DNA of 64,000 bases. Origin: Cerrena zonata (lineage: Eukaryota; Basidiomycota; Agaricomycetes; Polyporales; Cerrenaceae). Shown here piece after piece: positions 21,553-40,695 of the stretch. Location: positions 1,178,001 to 1,242,000 of the forward strand of contig JASBNA010000006.1 in NCBI GenBank assembly GCA_038087015.1. The letters run 5' to 3'. Position numbers and translations under genes: made by a program. The stretch's first letter is position 1. Each line of letters opens with the position of its first letter. Below the pieces are notes generated by a model. It had not been told where the DNA came from. It did not search any database and worked only from the letters and a program-made list of their open reading frames with translations.

Positions 21553-24500
21553 ATGAACGCTGCTTGGAACCAGCCCCAGCCCGCCCCGCAACTCGAGCAG
21601 GAATACAGCCTCGAGCCTCACTTGCTCGATCTCAGCCAAACGGCCAACCCCACCTCTAACCATTTCTATCAGCACATCCATCCCGGCCGTTCCAACGTCC
21701 ACAACCAAGGATCATCTCATGTCTCTAACTTTCCTAACTATGGACACGGTGCCACTGGTGGATCGCAATCGTCTTTCAACTTTGGTGGATCTCCCCCGAA
21801 TCAAGCAGCAGGTCCTAGCCAACAACCGTTTGATAACACTTATTTCCCGTCCTCCGTCAATGGCCCCGCTCTACAGGCACAAAATGCCTTCTCCGGACAA
21901 ATCAGCCAATACGGCGGATCTCCGTCGCCTTCCATGGTTCACTCTCAGGCACAGTATCAGACTACCCCTCCCGGAGGATACCCACCAGAGGCCTCGTTCG
22001 AGAATCCTGGCTTCGTGCCCTCCGTGCCTTCGCAGATTGGTAGCCAGCGATTCTCCCCGAACCCTCTTGCAGGGGATATGCTGCAACAGATGCAGCCTCG
22101 GTACCAAGCGAATGAGTCCGTGAACGATGGAGACGGAAATGATGACTCAAGACCTGAGCCCCTTCGAAAACCGTGAGTGGATTATGATTGTTCTGATTAA
22201 TTGCTTCTATAATATTGAGATATCCCCCTTGGGCAGAATGGGTGCATGTGCTCGTTGCAAGGGTCTGAAGGTATGTGCTTTCTTGTCCTGCGACAATGCA
22301 CAAAAATGTATATGAATCCCTGACGATATGTGCTGCTTTGTAGGTTCGGTGCGAGTTCAAGACTGACCCTGATACATGCAAACGATGTTTGAACGCCGGT
22401 GCCGAATGCGTCATTCCAGGACGTAAGAAAAGACGAGCTCCGCCGTAAGTCTAGAACGATTAAGAATTCTTTTTTCCATTTCGTCGCTTATCTTACTTCA
22501 TGTGACATAGAAAACGCGAGGTGCTGTTGAAGCAAATTCAATCCCAAGCAGAACAAATCAAATCCCTCATAGGCCAACTCGACGAAGCCAATCGCAAAGC
22601 AGACAATGTCAATACACTAATCTCTAATGCCCCATCTCCCGCTACAACGACAACCGATCTATACTCCAACCCTTCTCTTTCCGAATCGGAGACTTCTGGG
22701 AGCCAATTATCGTTGCCACCAGATGTTGACAAACCAGATGTCATGGACTGGATCCAGAAAGCCCGCGAATCGTTTGATCAATTCGGAGGTTACATCAGCG
22801 CCGGTCAAGGTTTATTCGGGAGAGGGGATGATGATTATGATGAAGAGGAAGAGATTGCCATCAACATCGAAGACGCGGACGATGACGATGACGACGATGA
22901 TAATGGCACGCTTATGGATGAAGGGGAAGTTGATTATTCGTTTTATGGAGATGAGGGTTCTGCTGCAGGAGGTTCGAGGAGACATGCTAGGATGGCCTCT
23001 GATCCTGCTCGTGTGGCTGTCACTACTACTGCAGCGCCGTTCCCTTTGATGGCCAAGTTGGCTTTGGAGACGAGGAAGAGGAGACCTAGTGCTGGTGCGA
23101 GTGATATGGGTGATGATGAGCCTCAGGATGGCGAGAGTCGCACGAATCATAATTACTTTGCATTGAGTACGTTCGTTTTTCGTGTCATGGTGATTTATCG
23201 TACTGAGGTTTCGTGATTTGTAGCTGCTACACCTGTTCGTCCCCGTGTAGATGACCATCATGAGCCTCCTCATATTGTCAAGAAACGGATTGTCTCGCCT
23301 GCTGAGGTGGAGAGTTTATTCAAAATGTACGTGTGTTCCTGTGTTTCTGGCGAAACTGCACTCGAGTACTCATCTTTATGTCTAGCTACTGGGATTACAT
23401 GAACATTTCACTTAACATTCTCGATCCCGAGCTTTACACCCCTCAAAAGACCTACTGGCGTAGTCCTTTCCTTTTCACAGTTAGTAAGTGCCAACAGAAC
23501 CCTCTCGTATTCCTTACTGTATTGATTGTTATTTTTCTTGTGTAGTTTGCGCTGTAGCATCGCGTTTCTACACTCCTCGACCAGACCTTTATCCACAAGC
23601 TATGCATTTCGCTCGACTTGCCGCTGGTACCGCATTGATCGGAGGCCGGAAGAATGTAGAGATGGTTCAAGCGTATCTCATCCTTGCTATGAACCCTGTG
23701 CCATGCCGTCGATGGGAAGACGATCGGAGCTGGGTGTTCTTGGGTCTTGCCATCCGGTACGCGTTATATCAAACATATAATGATCATGCTCATTCATTTG
23801 CCATGTAGAATCGCGACTGCCATCAACTTGCACCTCCCCTTGAACCAGAAACCCAAGAATGAACAACATGCAAGAGAGATGCTCAACCGCACACGAACTT
23901 GGCTCACTTGCTTCAACCTTGATCGATCCTTTGGTTCGCAGTACGGTAAACCGCCTATTATCAGCAACACTGATTACACTGCCAATCATTGTGCCGAATG
24001 GTGGTCGAGTTCGGAATACAATCTCCCGGCATTCGATATTCACATCGCTTGTTATAGCAATGAGGTGAGGGTTATGGCTGACTTTAGTCTAAAGATCCGA
24101 AGTGATAGGAATAACCCAACTGGGTTCAACAGGGTAAGATTAATTACTCCTACACGCCGTGGTTTTCGTATCATTGTGCTGACTAGTGGTTATTTTTATG
24201 TTAGGCCCTTGACATTCCTAAGCTCGCCACAGAAACCGATGATGAGATGATCCAACTCTGGGAAAAGTGGTCAGACCTTCTCAAGAAAGAGACTGACCTC
24301 AGCGAACGCAAGTGCAACTTCAGAAGAGGGTTACTTCGTTTGGCGTTTACCTATGGTCGTCTGACTGCGCTTTCGTTGGGATTCCAGTTTGGGAGGAAAA
24401 ACAGCGGTGATACCGTTATGCTGCTGAGAGTAAGCAACCATTCGCCTCTCGGTGGCGTCTATCGATATGTCACGGGTACTGACATATGGAATGTAGTGTT

Positions 24501-25414
24501 TGCGTGTTGCTAAAGAAGTTGCGTCGACATATGTCGATGACATTGGCATTCCGGAGCAGAGTACGTCGTTTGTGAGCGTTCTTTCGGTTTCATGCTGACT
24601 GGCTGGCGCATATAGGGATATACATGCGACATGGCCCCGATTCTCAGAGTGTCTTTGTCACATTCGCATGCACGTTCCTGATCAAGGTATGTCATCGTAT
24701 CCCCCTTTGAGATTATAAACCCTCTAACAGCAACAACCCCAGCTGCTACAACCGAAATACGCTCCCTACCTTACGGCACAAGAACGAGCAGAAGTTCGCC
24801 AACTGGTCGGCCGCGTGGCAGACTTGATGGGTTCCCCCGAAGTGGCCGTCGACGACCGCCACTACCCCAAACTCTATTCGCGGTTCTTGAAAGGTTTGCT
24901 AGATACGCCGATGGCGAAATACGACCCCCCGAAGCAGCAGACTCAGCCGAATGTAAAGGCACAGTCAGAGTCGCCTACAATCAGGTATGGCGAATTGCGC
25001 GAGTCTTCTGCCTCTTCTACAAGGGGATCTGTCTCAAATCCATCCAGCGCTCGTCCCTCAGCTTCTCCCCCTCCTGCCGATCAGCAGCATTTGCCTATCG
25101 ACCACTTTTCTCAGCAGTTGGCAGCTGGTTTGGATCCGTATTCTTCGGCATTGTTCCAAGGTCATGATAGTATGAATGTCCCGGAATACTTCAATCCTCC
25201 TTTGCCGTTCGAACCAGAGATGATTCAGTCGATGCAATCGTTGACTGACCCGTCGGTGTATCAGGATGTGATGTCTGGTAAGTAAACTTTGTGTTATCGA
25301 GTTTGCTCCCATTATTAATCTCTGAACGCAGGATTCTCGTGGATGGGGGACATGCACCAAAACGATAATGACATCAACATGCACTATGACCCTCGAAACT
25401 ACGGTACCGTCTGA
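21553..25414 (+). CDS. Zn(II)2Cys6 transcription factor
   Basis: Thirteen exons (21553-22172, 22237-22270, 22344-22444, 22511-23166, 23224-23326, 23386-23483, 23546-23756, 23809-24133, 24205-24429, 24497-24560, 24616-24686, 24743-25277, 25332-25414) sum to 3126 bases, 1041 residues, with all phases consistent. An N-terminal Gln/Pro/Ser-rich region precedes the zinc cluster, which is split over three exons: CARCKGLKVRC, then CKRCLNAGAEC, with six correctly spaced cysteines, followed by the basic GRKKRRAPPKRE linker and a short coiled coil for dimerisation. An acidic stretch (residues near 330) comes next, and then a fungal transcription-factor middle domain with a RTWLTCFNLDRSFG-like core. The C-terminus is disordered. 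The zinc-cluster type resembles that of agaric regulators annotated as PriB-like, but I cannot assign targets. It is convergent with the ABC transporter. Confidence 0.92.
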
Positions 25415-25623
25415 TCCTGCTTCACGATCCCTACCCTCGTGAGCTCCTGCTTTCTCTTTTGTACATTGCGTTCTGCTTGCCTACCATAGTGATCGGGTTT
25501 CTTGTAGTTATATTTTTCTTTCCTTTTTCCCCTCGCTCTGCCTTTTGTTTTTCTAACTGCATTGGCTCTGTATCTTACTAGATTTACCCTACACATTTGT
25601 AATAAAACCAATGAACGCGTCAT

Positions 25624-32088
<6,465 letters not shown>

Positions 32089-32644
32089 CAGTCTCGGGGA
32101 GATGTTGGAGGGATGGAGTCAAGAAACAAGAAAAATCCGAGGACCTGATTTCCGAATGTGCCGTGATACCTCGCGCTCGCATAAGATAACAGCACCCATC
32201 TGGCTATAGATAGACCATGGCGTTTTATATCGAATAACCTGCAATGCAATTCCCATCTGCGAGGAGCAATGACATGAGTGAATTGGTCTTGGGCATGCCG
32301 TAAATGGTGCAAGGAGTAAATACTAATGAGATATTAGTATTAGTTTTATATTGGTTCTTCGGTCTTAGAGTTCATAGTGACAGCATATAGTTTCGAGTTG
32401 AATTCGAACGTTAACTTGGTTGAAGGATTTCCGAAGGAATGGCCCCCGAGGCTTGGGCCACGTTTAAGCTAAGTATAGCAATCTTATCTCGGACCATTGA
32501 GCCGAATACTGCACTGTCCGAATCTCCGAAGTGCTATCATACACTTAAGTACAAGTAGTACAATAGAATAAACCAAATTTTATAGCAATTATGAATTATA
32601 GCGACCCAGTCTTTTCCAAAATTGATACATCTATCGACAAATGA

Positions 32645-33859
32645 TTAAACGAAAGGCTGGAACATGCACTTTACCCACGTCCCAATGTCATATTCTAATT
32701 CTAGATGCCTCACCGCGAAACATTCGTCTATCATCGATGTCATCCGTGACGCTATGGCTTTGATTGCTTTACGAACTTCATCCGGGTGAGAGACTAGAGG
32801 TTCAGTAATAAAGACGATATCTATTGCTTCTTTACCCTCGTTACTGGCGGGCTCCTGAGTCTTCGCAATAAGCGGCACATCTTCATCCTCTTTGGAGTCC
32901 TCCAGAGTTGTGGAGCCCGGAGATTTCAAACCCATGAAGTCTCCTAGCTGTATCAACGCTTGGGACTCAATGGCGATACGGACATACTGGACTTTGGGGG
33001 GGAGGCGCCACGCGAGGTTGAGCCCATTTAGAGGTAGACTCAGGATGCTAAATCTGATGACCTCTAGATTCTTCCATCGCGAGACGATAGTAGAGTCGGG
33101 GAAAGATCTGAAAGCATCTTCCAAAGACCAATGCTCCACGGAGACTTCGAGTACCCATAACTTAGGAAGAGCCCCAGCCTCATGAATGATTTTGCTCGTG
33201 AGGGTCGGATCAAGGTGTAGTAGCTGCAATTTGAGTAGATTGGAGAGATGCGAGATGAGTGGCTTCGAGTATGAGTCGGCTGGAATAGTTATTTTCTCGA
33301 GACGGAGGTTTGATATCGTTTGAGGAAAGAGCGATACCAGTGGACAGATCGATAGAGTTGGGGGCTTGATTGTGCCACCCAAGACAGTGAAATTGACTAC
33401 GTCGGTGGAAACCATTGGTACTTTGACACCGTGGAGTAGAAGCCGAGACCAGAGAGTGGAGAAGGCGGGGGCATCCCCTTGCAACTGGACAATGGTCACG
33501 TCCTTAGGGGACTTGACATGCAGAGGAGTCTGCGAATGAGCTCGGAGACCCTCATCCTTGGAGAGGGGTGCCTGGCCTAATGAGAAGATGTGCACGCTCC
33601 ACATCCCATCAAAGTGTTCAGCTTTATGTGAGAAGAGGGAAGTAGGATTGTCGGCATAGATGAAGAAGACTGCCATTTGCTCAGTCAATTTGTTTGCACA
33701 TTTCCACCTGAAGTATGTGAGGGGATCGGCTTCGAGAAGTGCATTGATGCTATCTACTAAGGGTCCGCTTGATGAGGGATCGACTAGCCATGGCGACTTA
33801 AGCTTGTCCAACGAGGGAAACTGGGCCAGACTGCGCTTCGGTAAGGGTGGGTGCGACAT
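32645..33859 (-). CDS. Orphan-family protein, copy 1
   Basis: An uninterrupted minus-strand frame. The first ATG is at 33925, but a TATA-like CATAAATA lies only about 15 bases before it, so the second ATG at 33859 (MSHPPLPKRS) is the better start, giving 404 residues. No signal peptide, membrane helix or known domain is seen. It has leucine-rich segments (LRLEKITIPADSY, LLKLQLLHLD) that resemble the irregular repeats of agaric F-box/LRR-type proteins, but no F-box is visible. A second gene at 54392-55685 on the other strand is clearly related: in one 65-residue block I count 36 identical positions by hand. Function unknown. It is divergent from BUB1, with about 430 bases between starts. Confidence 0.75.
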   Translation of the reverse strand: MSHPPLPKRSLAQFPSLDKLKSPWLVDPSSSGPLVDSINALLEADPLTYFRWKCANKLTEQMAVFFIYADNPTSLFSHKAEHFDGMWSVHIFSLGQAPLSKDEGLRAHSQTPLHVKSPKDVTIVQLQGDAPAFSTLWSRLLLHGVKVPMVSTDVVNFTVLGGTIKPPTLSICPLVSLFPQTISNLRLEKITIPADSYSKPLISHLSNLLKLQLLHLDPTLTSKIIHEAGALPKLWVLEVSVEHWSLEDAFRSFPDSTIVSRWKNLEVIRFSILSLPLNGLNLAWRLPPKVQYVRIAIESQALIQLGDFMGLKSPGSTTLEDSKEDEDVPLIAKTQEPASNEGKEAIDIVFITEPLVSHPDEVRKAIKAIASRMTSMIDECFAVRHLELEYDIGTWVKCMFQPFV

Positions 33860-34289
33860 TTGACGAGAGTCGTAACAGTGATGGTGGTTGATGATAGAGT
33901 GAAGATGGGAGAAGGGGCAGAGCATGATGGAGTATTTATGCGAGACTGCACAACAATAAGCTAGGCATTGACCATGACAAACCGCTCGACAATTATTGTC
34001 AAACGGCGGCCAAATAAGTATTGACCTGTGGGTTCAATCATTGTCGCTTATTGCCCTGACGAGATTTTCCAATTCCAACAAGCCATGGAGATGAGAGTCG
34101 TACCTTCTGTGGTCTAAAGTATTTCGATGAGTGGGGTATTGAAGGTGGGTGGCCTTGTATACAGTAGTAGTAACTAGTAGTACGAACGGGAAGGACTCAA
34201 AGGCGTCTCTGCGACGCGGTCACATGCTGGGCGTGCCTCATGGGGCCCGTGACCGAAATCAATATTGTTCCTCTTTGATTCCTCACATC

Positions 34290-37200
34290 ATGTCTACCGA
34301 AGAGCTTGACAAAGAACGTCAATCATATCGCGCTCAACTGGACCAAGCATTACAAGAAGACGAGGATCCGCTAGCAGCCTACGATACGTTCATCAAATGG
34401 ACGCTCTCAAGTTATCCTGGCGACCTCATTTCTCGCTCAGGGCTCGTTGAGCTGCTTGAGGAAGTAACCCGTACATTCAAGGATGATTCTTCATATAAGG
34501 GAGATATCAGATATTTCAAGATGTGGTGCATGTATGCAAGTGCGGTCGAGCATCCCGCGCTTGTACTCGAATACGTCTTGAGGCAAGGGGTTGGTATGGG
34601 ATACGCACAGGTATACGAAGATTATGCACTCGCATTGGAGCAGATCGGTCGGTGCGTAGATACATACTATATGTACTTTGTTGTGTATTCAAATATATAA
34701 TTACACAGTCGATCGGACGCAGAGAAATCATATCAATTAGGAATTCAACGTCGCGCTCGTCCTACGGAACGTCTCAAGAAACGTTTCGCAGAATTCCAAG
34801 CGCGTAAAGATGGCTCAGCACCATCATCCAAGTCTGCACTCTCTAACCCGTCAATTTGGAAGAACGCCCCTGTCGAAACACAAACACTTCGCCAAGACCC
34901 ATTTAACAAATACGACCCGAAGCCGAAACTCCTGTCCCATCGGTTACCAAGTAAGCCTGAACCGCAAGCCAATCCCTTGGACCCAAACTATGACCGATAC
35001 ATGTACATACGGAATGCGGGAGTCCCTGTACCTGGCAAACGACAAGAGAAGTTACGATTCGACCTCTCACTTCTATTTACAGCCGAAGGCAAGGAGTTCA
35101 GCATACAAGAAGCCCGAGCAAGATTTTTGGGTCTTCTTGACAAGAAATGGGCTCCACCACAGGATGCACAACGGAGAGTGGGCTTCAACGAGTCTACGGC
35201 GCGTCATACGAGTGACATGGCGCGTAGAGGCGGGAGTGGGAACACTTGGATGGGTGGAGGGGCCGAGCCCACAGTCACGATTGCTACCAAAGAAGCACTG
35301 GCAGACGTGTTTGGGATGTACAACAGTCCGGAGAAGAGTATGCGGTATGGTGTAGCTGCAGGAAGCAAGCACGCACCCGTCAAGAAGATAGACTTTGGGA
35401 GGGATTTACATCCTGTGACACCTTCTGCTTCATCTTCATTCAAAGTTGGAAGAGATGAGAACGCAGATGTTGGGAAGACTCCAAGTACGTGACTTTCTTG
35501 CCTATACAATCTGTATTCACTAATTACTCCTCTCAGCGTTCCGACCATATGTTGACCCATCGGCCCAGAAGAAGGAAAACAACTCTCCGGCACCCTCAAA
35601 GGTGAAAATACCCTCCGTTTGCACTCGCTCCATAACTAATTTACCATCTAGTTTAAACCGTTCGTCGACGAGCAGCCCTCCCGTCTACCGACAACAACAC
35701 CAGATCCTCAACGTCGTGTTTTTGGCGTGAAAGAAACAATGCCCCCTCCGCCCTGTTCCACCTTCGAGATCGAATGAGAACGCGATCCTGCCCTCACGGT
35801 CTAACGAAAATGCGATTCCACCCTCGAGATCCAGCGAAAACGCAGTATTCGCCCGTCCCAAGACACCTAACAGCGGAACCCTCAGACCTCTCCTATCAGA
35901 AGGCGGCCAACCACCTAGGGTTTTTACACCTGCTCCTCCCGGAGAGAATAAAGTGTTTTCTCGGAGTGATATATTTGTTGACTCGTCGGAAAACGTACTC
36001 ACTGGTCCGAAGGTGTTCAGTCGACCACCAACCGTGTTTTCGCGACCCGAGCCTGAAGCACCGAGTTCAAGCTCGAATGCAGCTCCACCTCGACCTGCTG
36101 TATTCAAGCCCTTTGTTGACTCAGCGGTATCGAGGCAACCATTTATGCCTCAGAGGTCTCGCGCTCCTTTAGCCGCGAAACCTGCTCCCCCTCCGCCCGA
36201 ACCAGAGCAAGACAGCGAAGAAGAACTAATCCCTCCATCACAGTCTGATCTCCAACCACAAGATAATCAACAGGAGTATGATTTTTATGATACATCTGCC
36301 TCCTCGGACATCGATGATGGACCTGCTGTGATGATGCCTATGCAGCCATCCAACGGAACGTCATCAGAAGAAGACAGCGTTTTCTACGACGAACAGGGTA
36401 TCGAAGAAGTCCACGACTATGTCGAGGGATACGAAGAGCCGTCTGACGAAGATGCCCCGATGGGTGGGAGGTTAGGTCGATTTCAGGTGATGACGCCTAT
36501 AACGGAACGCACATACGAGTTCACATCGAATAGTCTGAGAGCACAATCTACTCCAAGTGAACGCTTTGGTCGACCGGTGTTTAGTCGAGAGGATCCTGTT
36601 CAAGTTGCTGAACAATTAGCTGCTGAGCTGCGTCGAGAAGAGGAGGAAGGAGAAGGGTTCGATGAAGATGAGCCCATGCACCACGCAGAGGAACAGACTG
36701 GTACTCTCAATTTTTCGGACGCGATCAGCGTTGCGAGCAAGTTCAAGACATCGAATCCTTGCAATCCATTCGACCCGCCCATTATTGCTACTCTGCTTTC
36801 TTTGGTCCCGGCGGATTCGGCGTTCGTGGATCTTCAACCACAACGAGCAGAGATGCTTGACAGTCTACAGAAGTTTGCCAGGAAGAAGGTTAGACGTGCT
36901 AGTGGAAACACATCTTCCTCTTCCGCCAAGTCTGCGTCTGATTCCGACTTCGTGGAGGTGCGGCTTGGACATGGCAAAGAAAGAGCTTACAAAGTAACGG
37001 ATAAACTTGGCGAAGGCGGCTTCGGAGCTGTCTTCGAAGCTATTGACGTCCACGCCCTCAACCAGAAACGTCAGGAACATGGATTAGACTCGGACGATGA
37101 TGATGTTTTTGATGACGATGACGGAGAGGGTAGTGGTATTCCTCGAGTCGCATTGAAGGTTGTCACACCACGAATCTCTGGGAATTCCATGTCTTACGTC

Positions 37201-38042
37201 GAATACATTCGGCTATACCAGCACAACTTCGTAACAGTATCATTCATCCCCAGGGCTTATACGCATATAGCGACGAGTCGTACCTTGTATTAGAGCTGTG
37301 CTCTCAAGGTACTCTCCTCGACATCGTTAATCGGGCCCCTCAGGCAGGTATCACCCAGCCAGGAGCGTGTTTGGACGAATTACTCGTTATGTTTTTCGCT
37401 GTCGAACTCATGCGTCTTCTCGAAGGTCTCCATCGAGCCGGATTCATTCACGGGGACATGAAGATTGACAACTGTCTATTGAGGATGGAAGACGTACCCG
37501 GATCTGCGAGTGCATGGGATGGCACTTACTCCCCAGCCGGAGACAAGGGTTGGAGGTATAAGGGTATCAAACTAATCGACTTTGGGAGGACGATCGATAC
37601 CAAGTTGTTCCCTGCGAAACAACAATTTATTGGTGATTGGCCGACTGATGCTAGAGACTGTCTAGAGTTGAGAAACGGCCAACCGTGGACGTTCCAGCCA
37701 GACTATTTCGGCCTCGCTGGGATAATTTACTGTATGCTCTACGGCAAGTACATCGAAACAACTTCGATTATCCTCGCACCTGCCTTAGAAGACGGTCAAC
37801 AACGATACAAGTTGTCAACCCCATTCAAGCGATATTGGCAAGGAGAAATATGGTCGAGATTATTTAACCTCTTGTTGAATCCTACCACGATACGATCGGA
37901 TGGGACCTTACCATTATGTGACGAGATGGGTGTGATTCGAGAGGAGATGGAGGTTTGGTTGCAGGCCAATTGCAATAGGGCCAGTAATACCTTGAAGGGT
38001 TTGCTGAAGAAGATCGGGCTTTCGCTGCTAGGGGGAAAGTAG
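34290..38042 (+). CDS. BUB1: Spindle checkpoint kinase Bub1 (MadBub-like), two frame breaks
   Basis: Exons 34290-34651, 34709-35484, 35537-35601 and 35652-38042. The N-terminus is the Mad3/Bub1 TPR region (DPLAAYDTFIKW ... YEDYALALEQIGR) that binds the kinetochore protein Spc105/KNL1. A GLEBS-like segment for Bub3 follows (GKRQEKLRFDLSLLF). FRPYVD, a KEN box and FKPFVD lie close together (35539-35669), and a second FKPFVD is at 36103-36120. The C-terminal kinase has GEGGFGAVFEA, VALKV, HGDMKIDN and IDFGRTID; the HGD form of the catalytic loop is typical of Bub1. Two frame breaks interrupt the last exon: one extra base in the CCC at 35751-35753 and one missing base at about 37168. The long middle frame and the frame after it are both conserved, so assembly indels are likely. 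The product delays anaphase until kinetochores attach. Confidence 0.92.
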
Positions 38043-38329
38043 GATCACTGTACAGGGTATTTTTCTTTTTTCGTTCTTTGTATTAATTTGTACGTGCGAT
38101 TCTTTGTAGAATTTTAACTTTCAATCAGGTATATGCCATTTTCTTTACTACTCCATAATTCGCTTACGGGTACCAGTTAATGAAACATTCGAAAGGACTT
38201 TGTTGCCCACGACGAGCCTGTAACGAGCATGCTTATGATCAACGATTCATACCGATAATAATATATAAATATACAACGATAAGGCAACAAAAGAGGACTA
38301 TATATCCCACAGATTCGAACCAAGCACCA
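38043..38329. other. Convergent 3' region of BUB1 and the hydrolase gene
   Basis: About 290 bases of AT-rich DNA between two gene ends. A GATTCGAACC string at about 38311-38320 looks like a tRNA B box in reverse, but no tRNA fold is present. Confidence 0.5.
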
Positions 38330-40695
38330 TCAGGGATGGGTCTCATCCTCAAACTTTGTTGATGCCTTTTGGTCTGCCTCCGAGTCAACCTCAGAGATAG
38401 TGTCCGAGGAAACTGGACTGGGCCGCTTCCAAAGTTTGTAGTATGCTACAACCATCAGCGTCACTGCAACGACAGTAATCATATCCAAATACGTGACATA
38501 GGATATGTAATGGGTGAGCAACAGAGATAGGTCACCTGCCAGCACCGACTTGGAAGGCGCAGTATTGATATCGTCTACGTTCACAATCTAGGCCAAAGAA
38601 AGTCAATATATACGTTTACATGATAGTAAAGATTACGCACAATTTCACCTGAAAGGTAATCCCGAATCTTGTCTAATGTGTCTGAATTGTATAAAGGATC
38701 GATCGCATGCTAAATCACAAACAATCAACACGCGTACTCCAGAATTCTCAATGCAAATGGGACGTACCCCAAGACCAGGCTGTTGCACGAACACAGTGTC
38801 CCGGTCCATCATCCGAGCGAGAGAGGTCGCATCGGATGGGTCATTGATCGGATTTATCTACGGCGTGATTAGTGAAGGCTGACACACGAAGTATCATACA
38901 GACATACGGTGTTGGCGAGGATTAATGCACCATTAGCTGGTTTGCGGTCCCAAGGCCCAAGATAACGTTCAACCGCTCTTTCAGCCCAAGCATGGCAGAA
39001 ATACTGTAATGGAAGGCGAAGTACGCCAACTGGAAAAGGTTAGCAAGCTGTCATGAAGCGATCCAAATCAAATACTACACACGCAACGGATCGTAGCGAG
39101 ACCTCTCGGGCAGCTCCTCGTTGATAAACTGACGAGCACGTACAATGCTCTCCGGATCTTCGTCGACTCGGTCTCCACAAAATGTAGCCGCAGTGGTGAT
39201 TGGTTCGTTGGAATCTTCGACATAATAATGTATAGTGGTTGAAATGATTTCCATCATTTCTTCTTCGATATCGACATCATATTCAGGAGATACTTTATCC
39301 AAGACTATCTCTAATAGGTCTCGGACAGGAGAATTTGGATCTTTATCAGTGATAGTACCAAAGGCGTTTGTGTCCATGAGAATTCGACGTATAGCCTATG
39401 AATAAAGCAAGAGTCATGTTAGTTTGCTAATTGCATGTTATTTAAAGGGAGGGGTCAACTTACTCCAAGTGTACGATAGAAATATCCCAGTATGTCCTCG
39501 CTATCCGCGTCTCTATTAGCCAGAAAGCATCGGTCGGCACGACATTCGCTTTCAAACGTCTGCATAGATTCCTTTGCATTATGAATCGTGTCGTTCCATT
39601 GCTTCGGAAGATGGTCTCAGGTTTCAGTAAAGCGGATGTAAATACAATAGTTACCAAAAACGAATCCCTTTTGATGTAAGTCTCTGGGTTTACGGGCGCA
39701 TCAAGGATTATATATCCAGCTCTCTGCGATGGTTGGTCAGTACTATAGATACACAGCGAGAACATTCGACGCACATTTGGAAACACTGAAGGGATCCATT
39801 TAAACAGAACAGTCCCAAAGTAAAGAGATATCGATATAGAACTCACTGTTGATGAGGTAACTCCCAATCAACGACCCATGCGAGATACCCCAAAAGTTAA
39901 CAGGTGTATTTGGTCCTTGGAGATGACCTGATAGTGCAACGAGGTCTCGGACACTTGCAGCGGTACCCATATACTTGAAGTTGGATCTATCCGGGTTGAA
40001 TTGCGGCGATAGGCAGCCCTTGATACGACATTCCCTGAGTGCATCGAAGTTCACTTTCTTGGGAATTCTTCCGTAACAACGAGTCAACTCGTCGCGGGCA
40101 GTCACATTGAGACATTGCGATGCTGCAGGGCTAAGAAATTGTGAGAACTAAAATAGTACTTAGATAGTAAAGACAATACTCACATGGAAAAGAATTCATG
40201 GTTGGAACCAGAGTGATCACCTTGCCACCTAGCCGTAGATCCACGAAGATCAAATGTGACCACATCGAATCCTTGATCTAGAAGCATATCTAAGAGGAAT
40301 TGACCGCGGTCCTCTAACCATGTATCGACAGGACCTAGAAGTGGACCCCTATGGACAAACATGATGCCCCTCTTCTCCGCCTGGTCATCATCGGAATTGA
40401 ACTTGGTTACAGCCAAGCGTCCTTTCGGGCCATCGGTATTATTCCAGTCCAGAGGAATAGTGAAATGCCCACACTTGGTACTGTGACGAGTTGGGAACGG
40501 ACAGTCAAACCAGTCTATGTCATTGTCTGTTTCAGTCTAGCAGATTTAGAAGCAAACAAGTATGAGTTACAAAAAAAGAGGTTCAAATAGTCTATATATA
40601 GCACGTACCTGAGCCGACGCGTTGACTTGGTGTTGAAAGAAACCAATCAGCAGGAGCACACGGAGCACTACATTAAAATAGGTATTGGCTGACAT
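38330..40695 (-). CDS. Secretory alpha/beta hydrolase, tripeptidyl-aminopeptidase-like, with C-terminal anchor
   Basis: Multi-exon minus-strand gene from ATG 40695 to the stop at 38330. The first exon encodes a signal peptide (MSANTYFNVVLRVLLLIGFF) ending near VNASAQ. The core is an alpha/beta hydrolase of the TAP (tripeptidyl aminopeptidase) type: DVVTFDLRGSTA as oxyanion strand, nucleophile elbow GISHGS, then a lid region, the acidic residue in NPINDPSDATS, and the histidine in GLGHAID after a splice junction. A membrane helix near the C-terminus (about 38500-38420, LDMITVVAVTLMVVAYY) with a short acidic tail would anchor it with the enzyme on the luminal or outer side. The substrate is unknown; relatives act on peptides or esters. 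I followed the exons of the core and found them in frame. The gene ends about 290 bases from BUB1's end. Confidence 0.85.

Noticed and set aside
38290..38360. Possible tRNA on the minus strand because of GGTTCGAATC
   Set aside because: No A box at the right distance and no cloverleaf stems can be paired.
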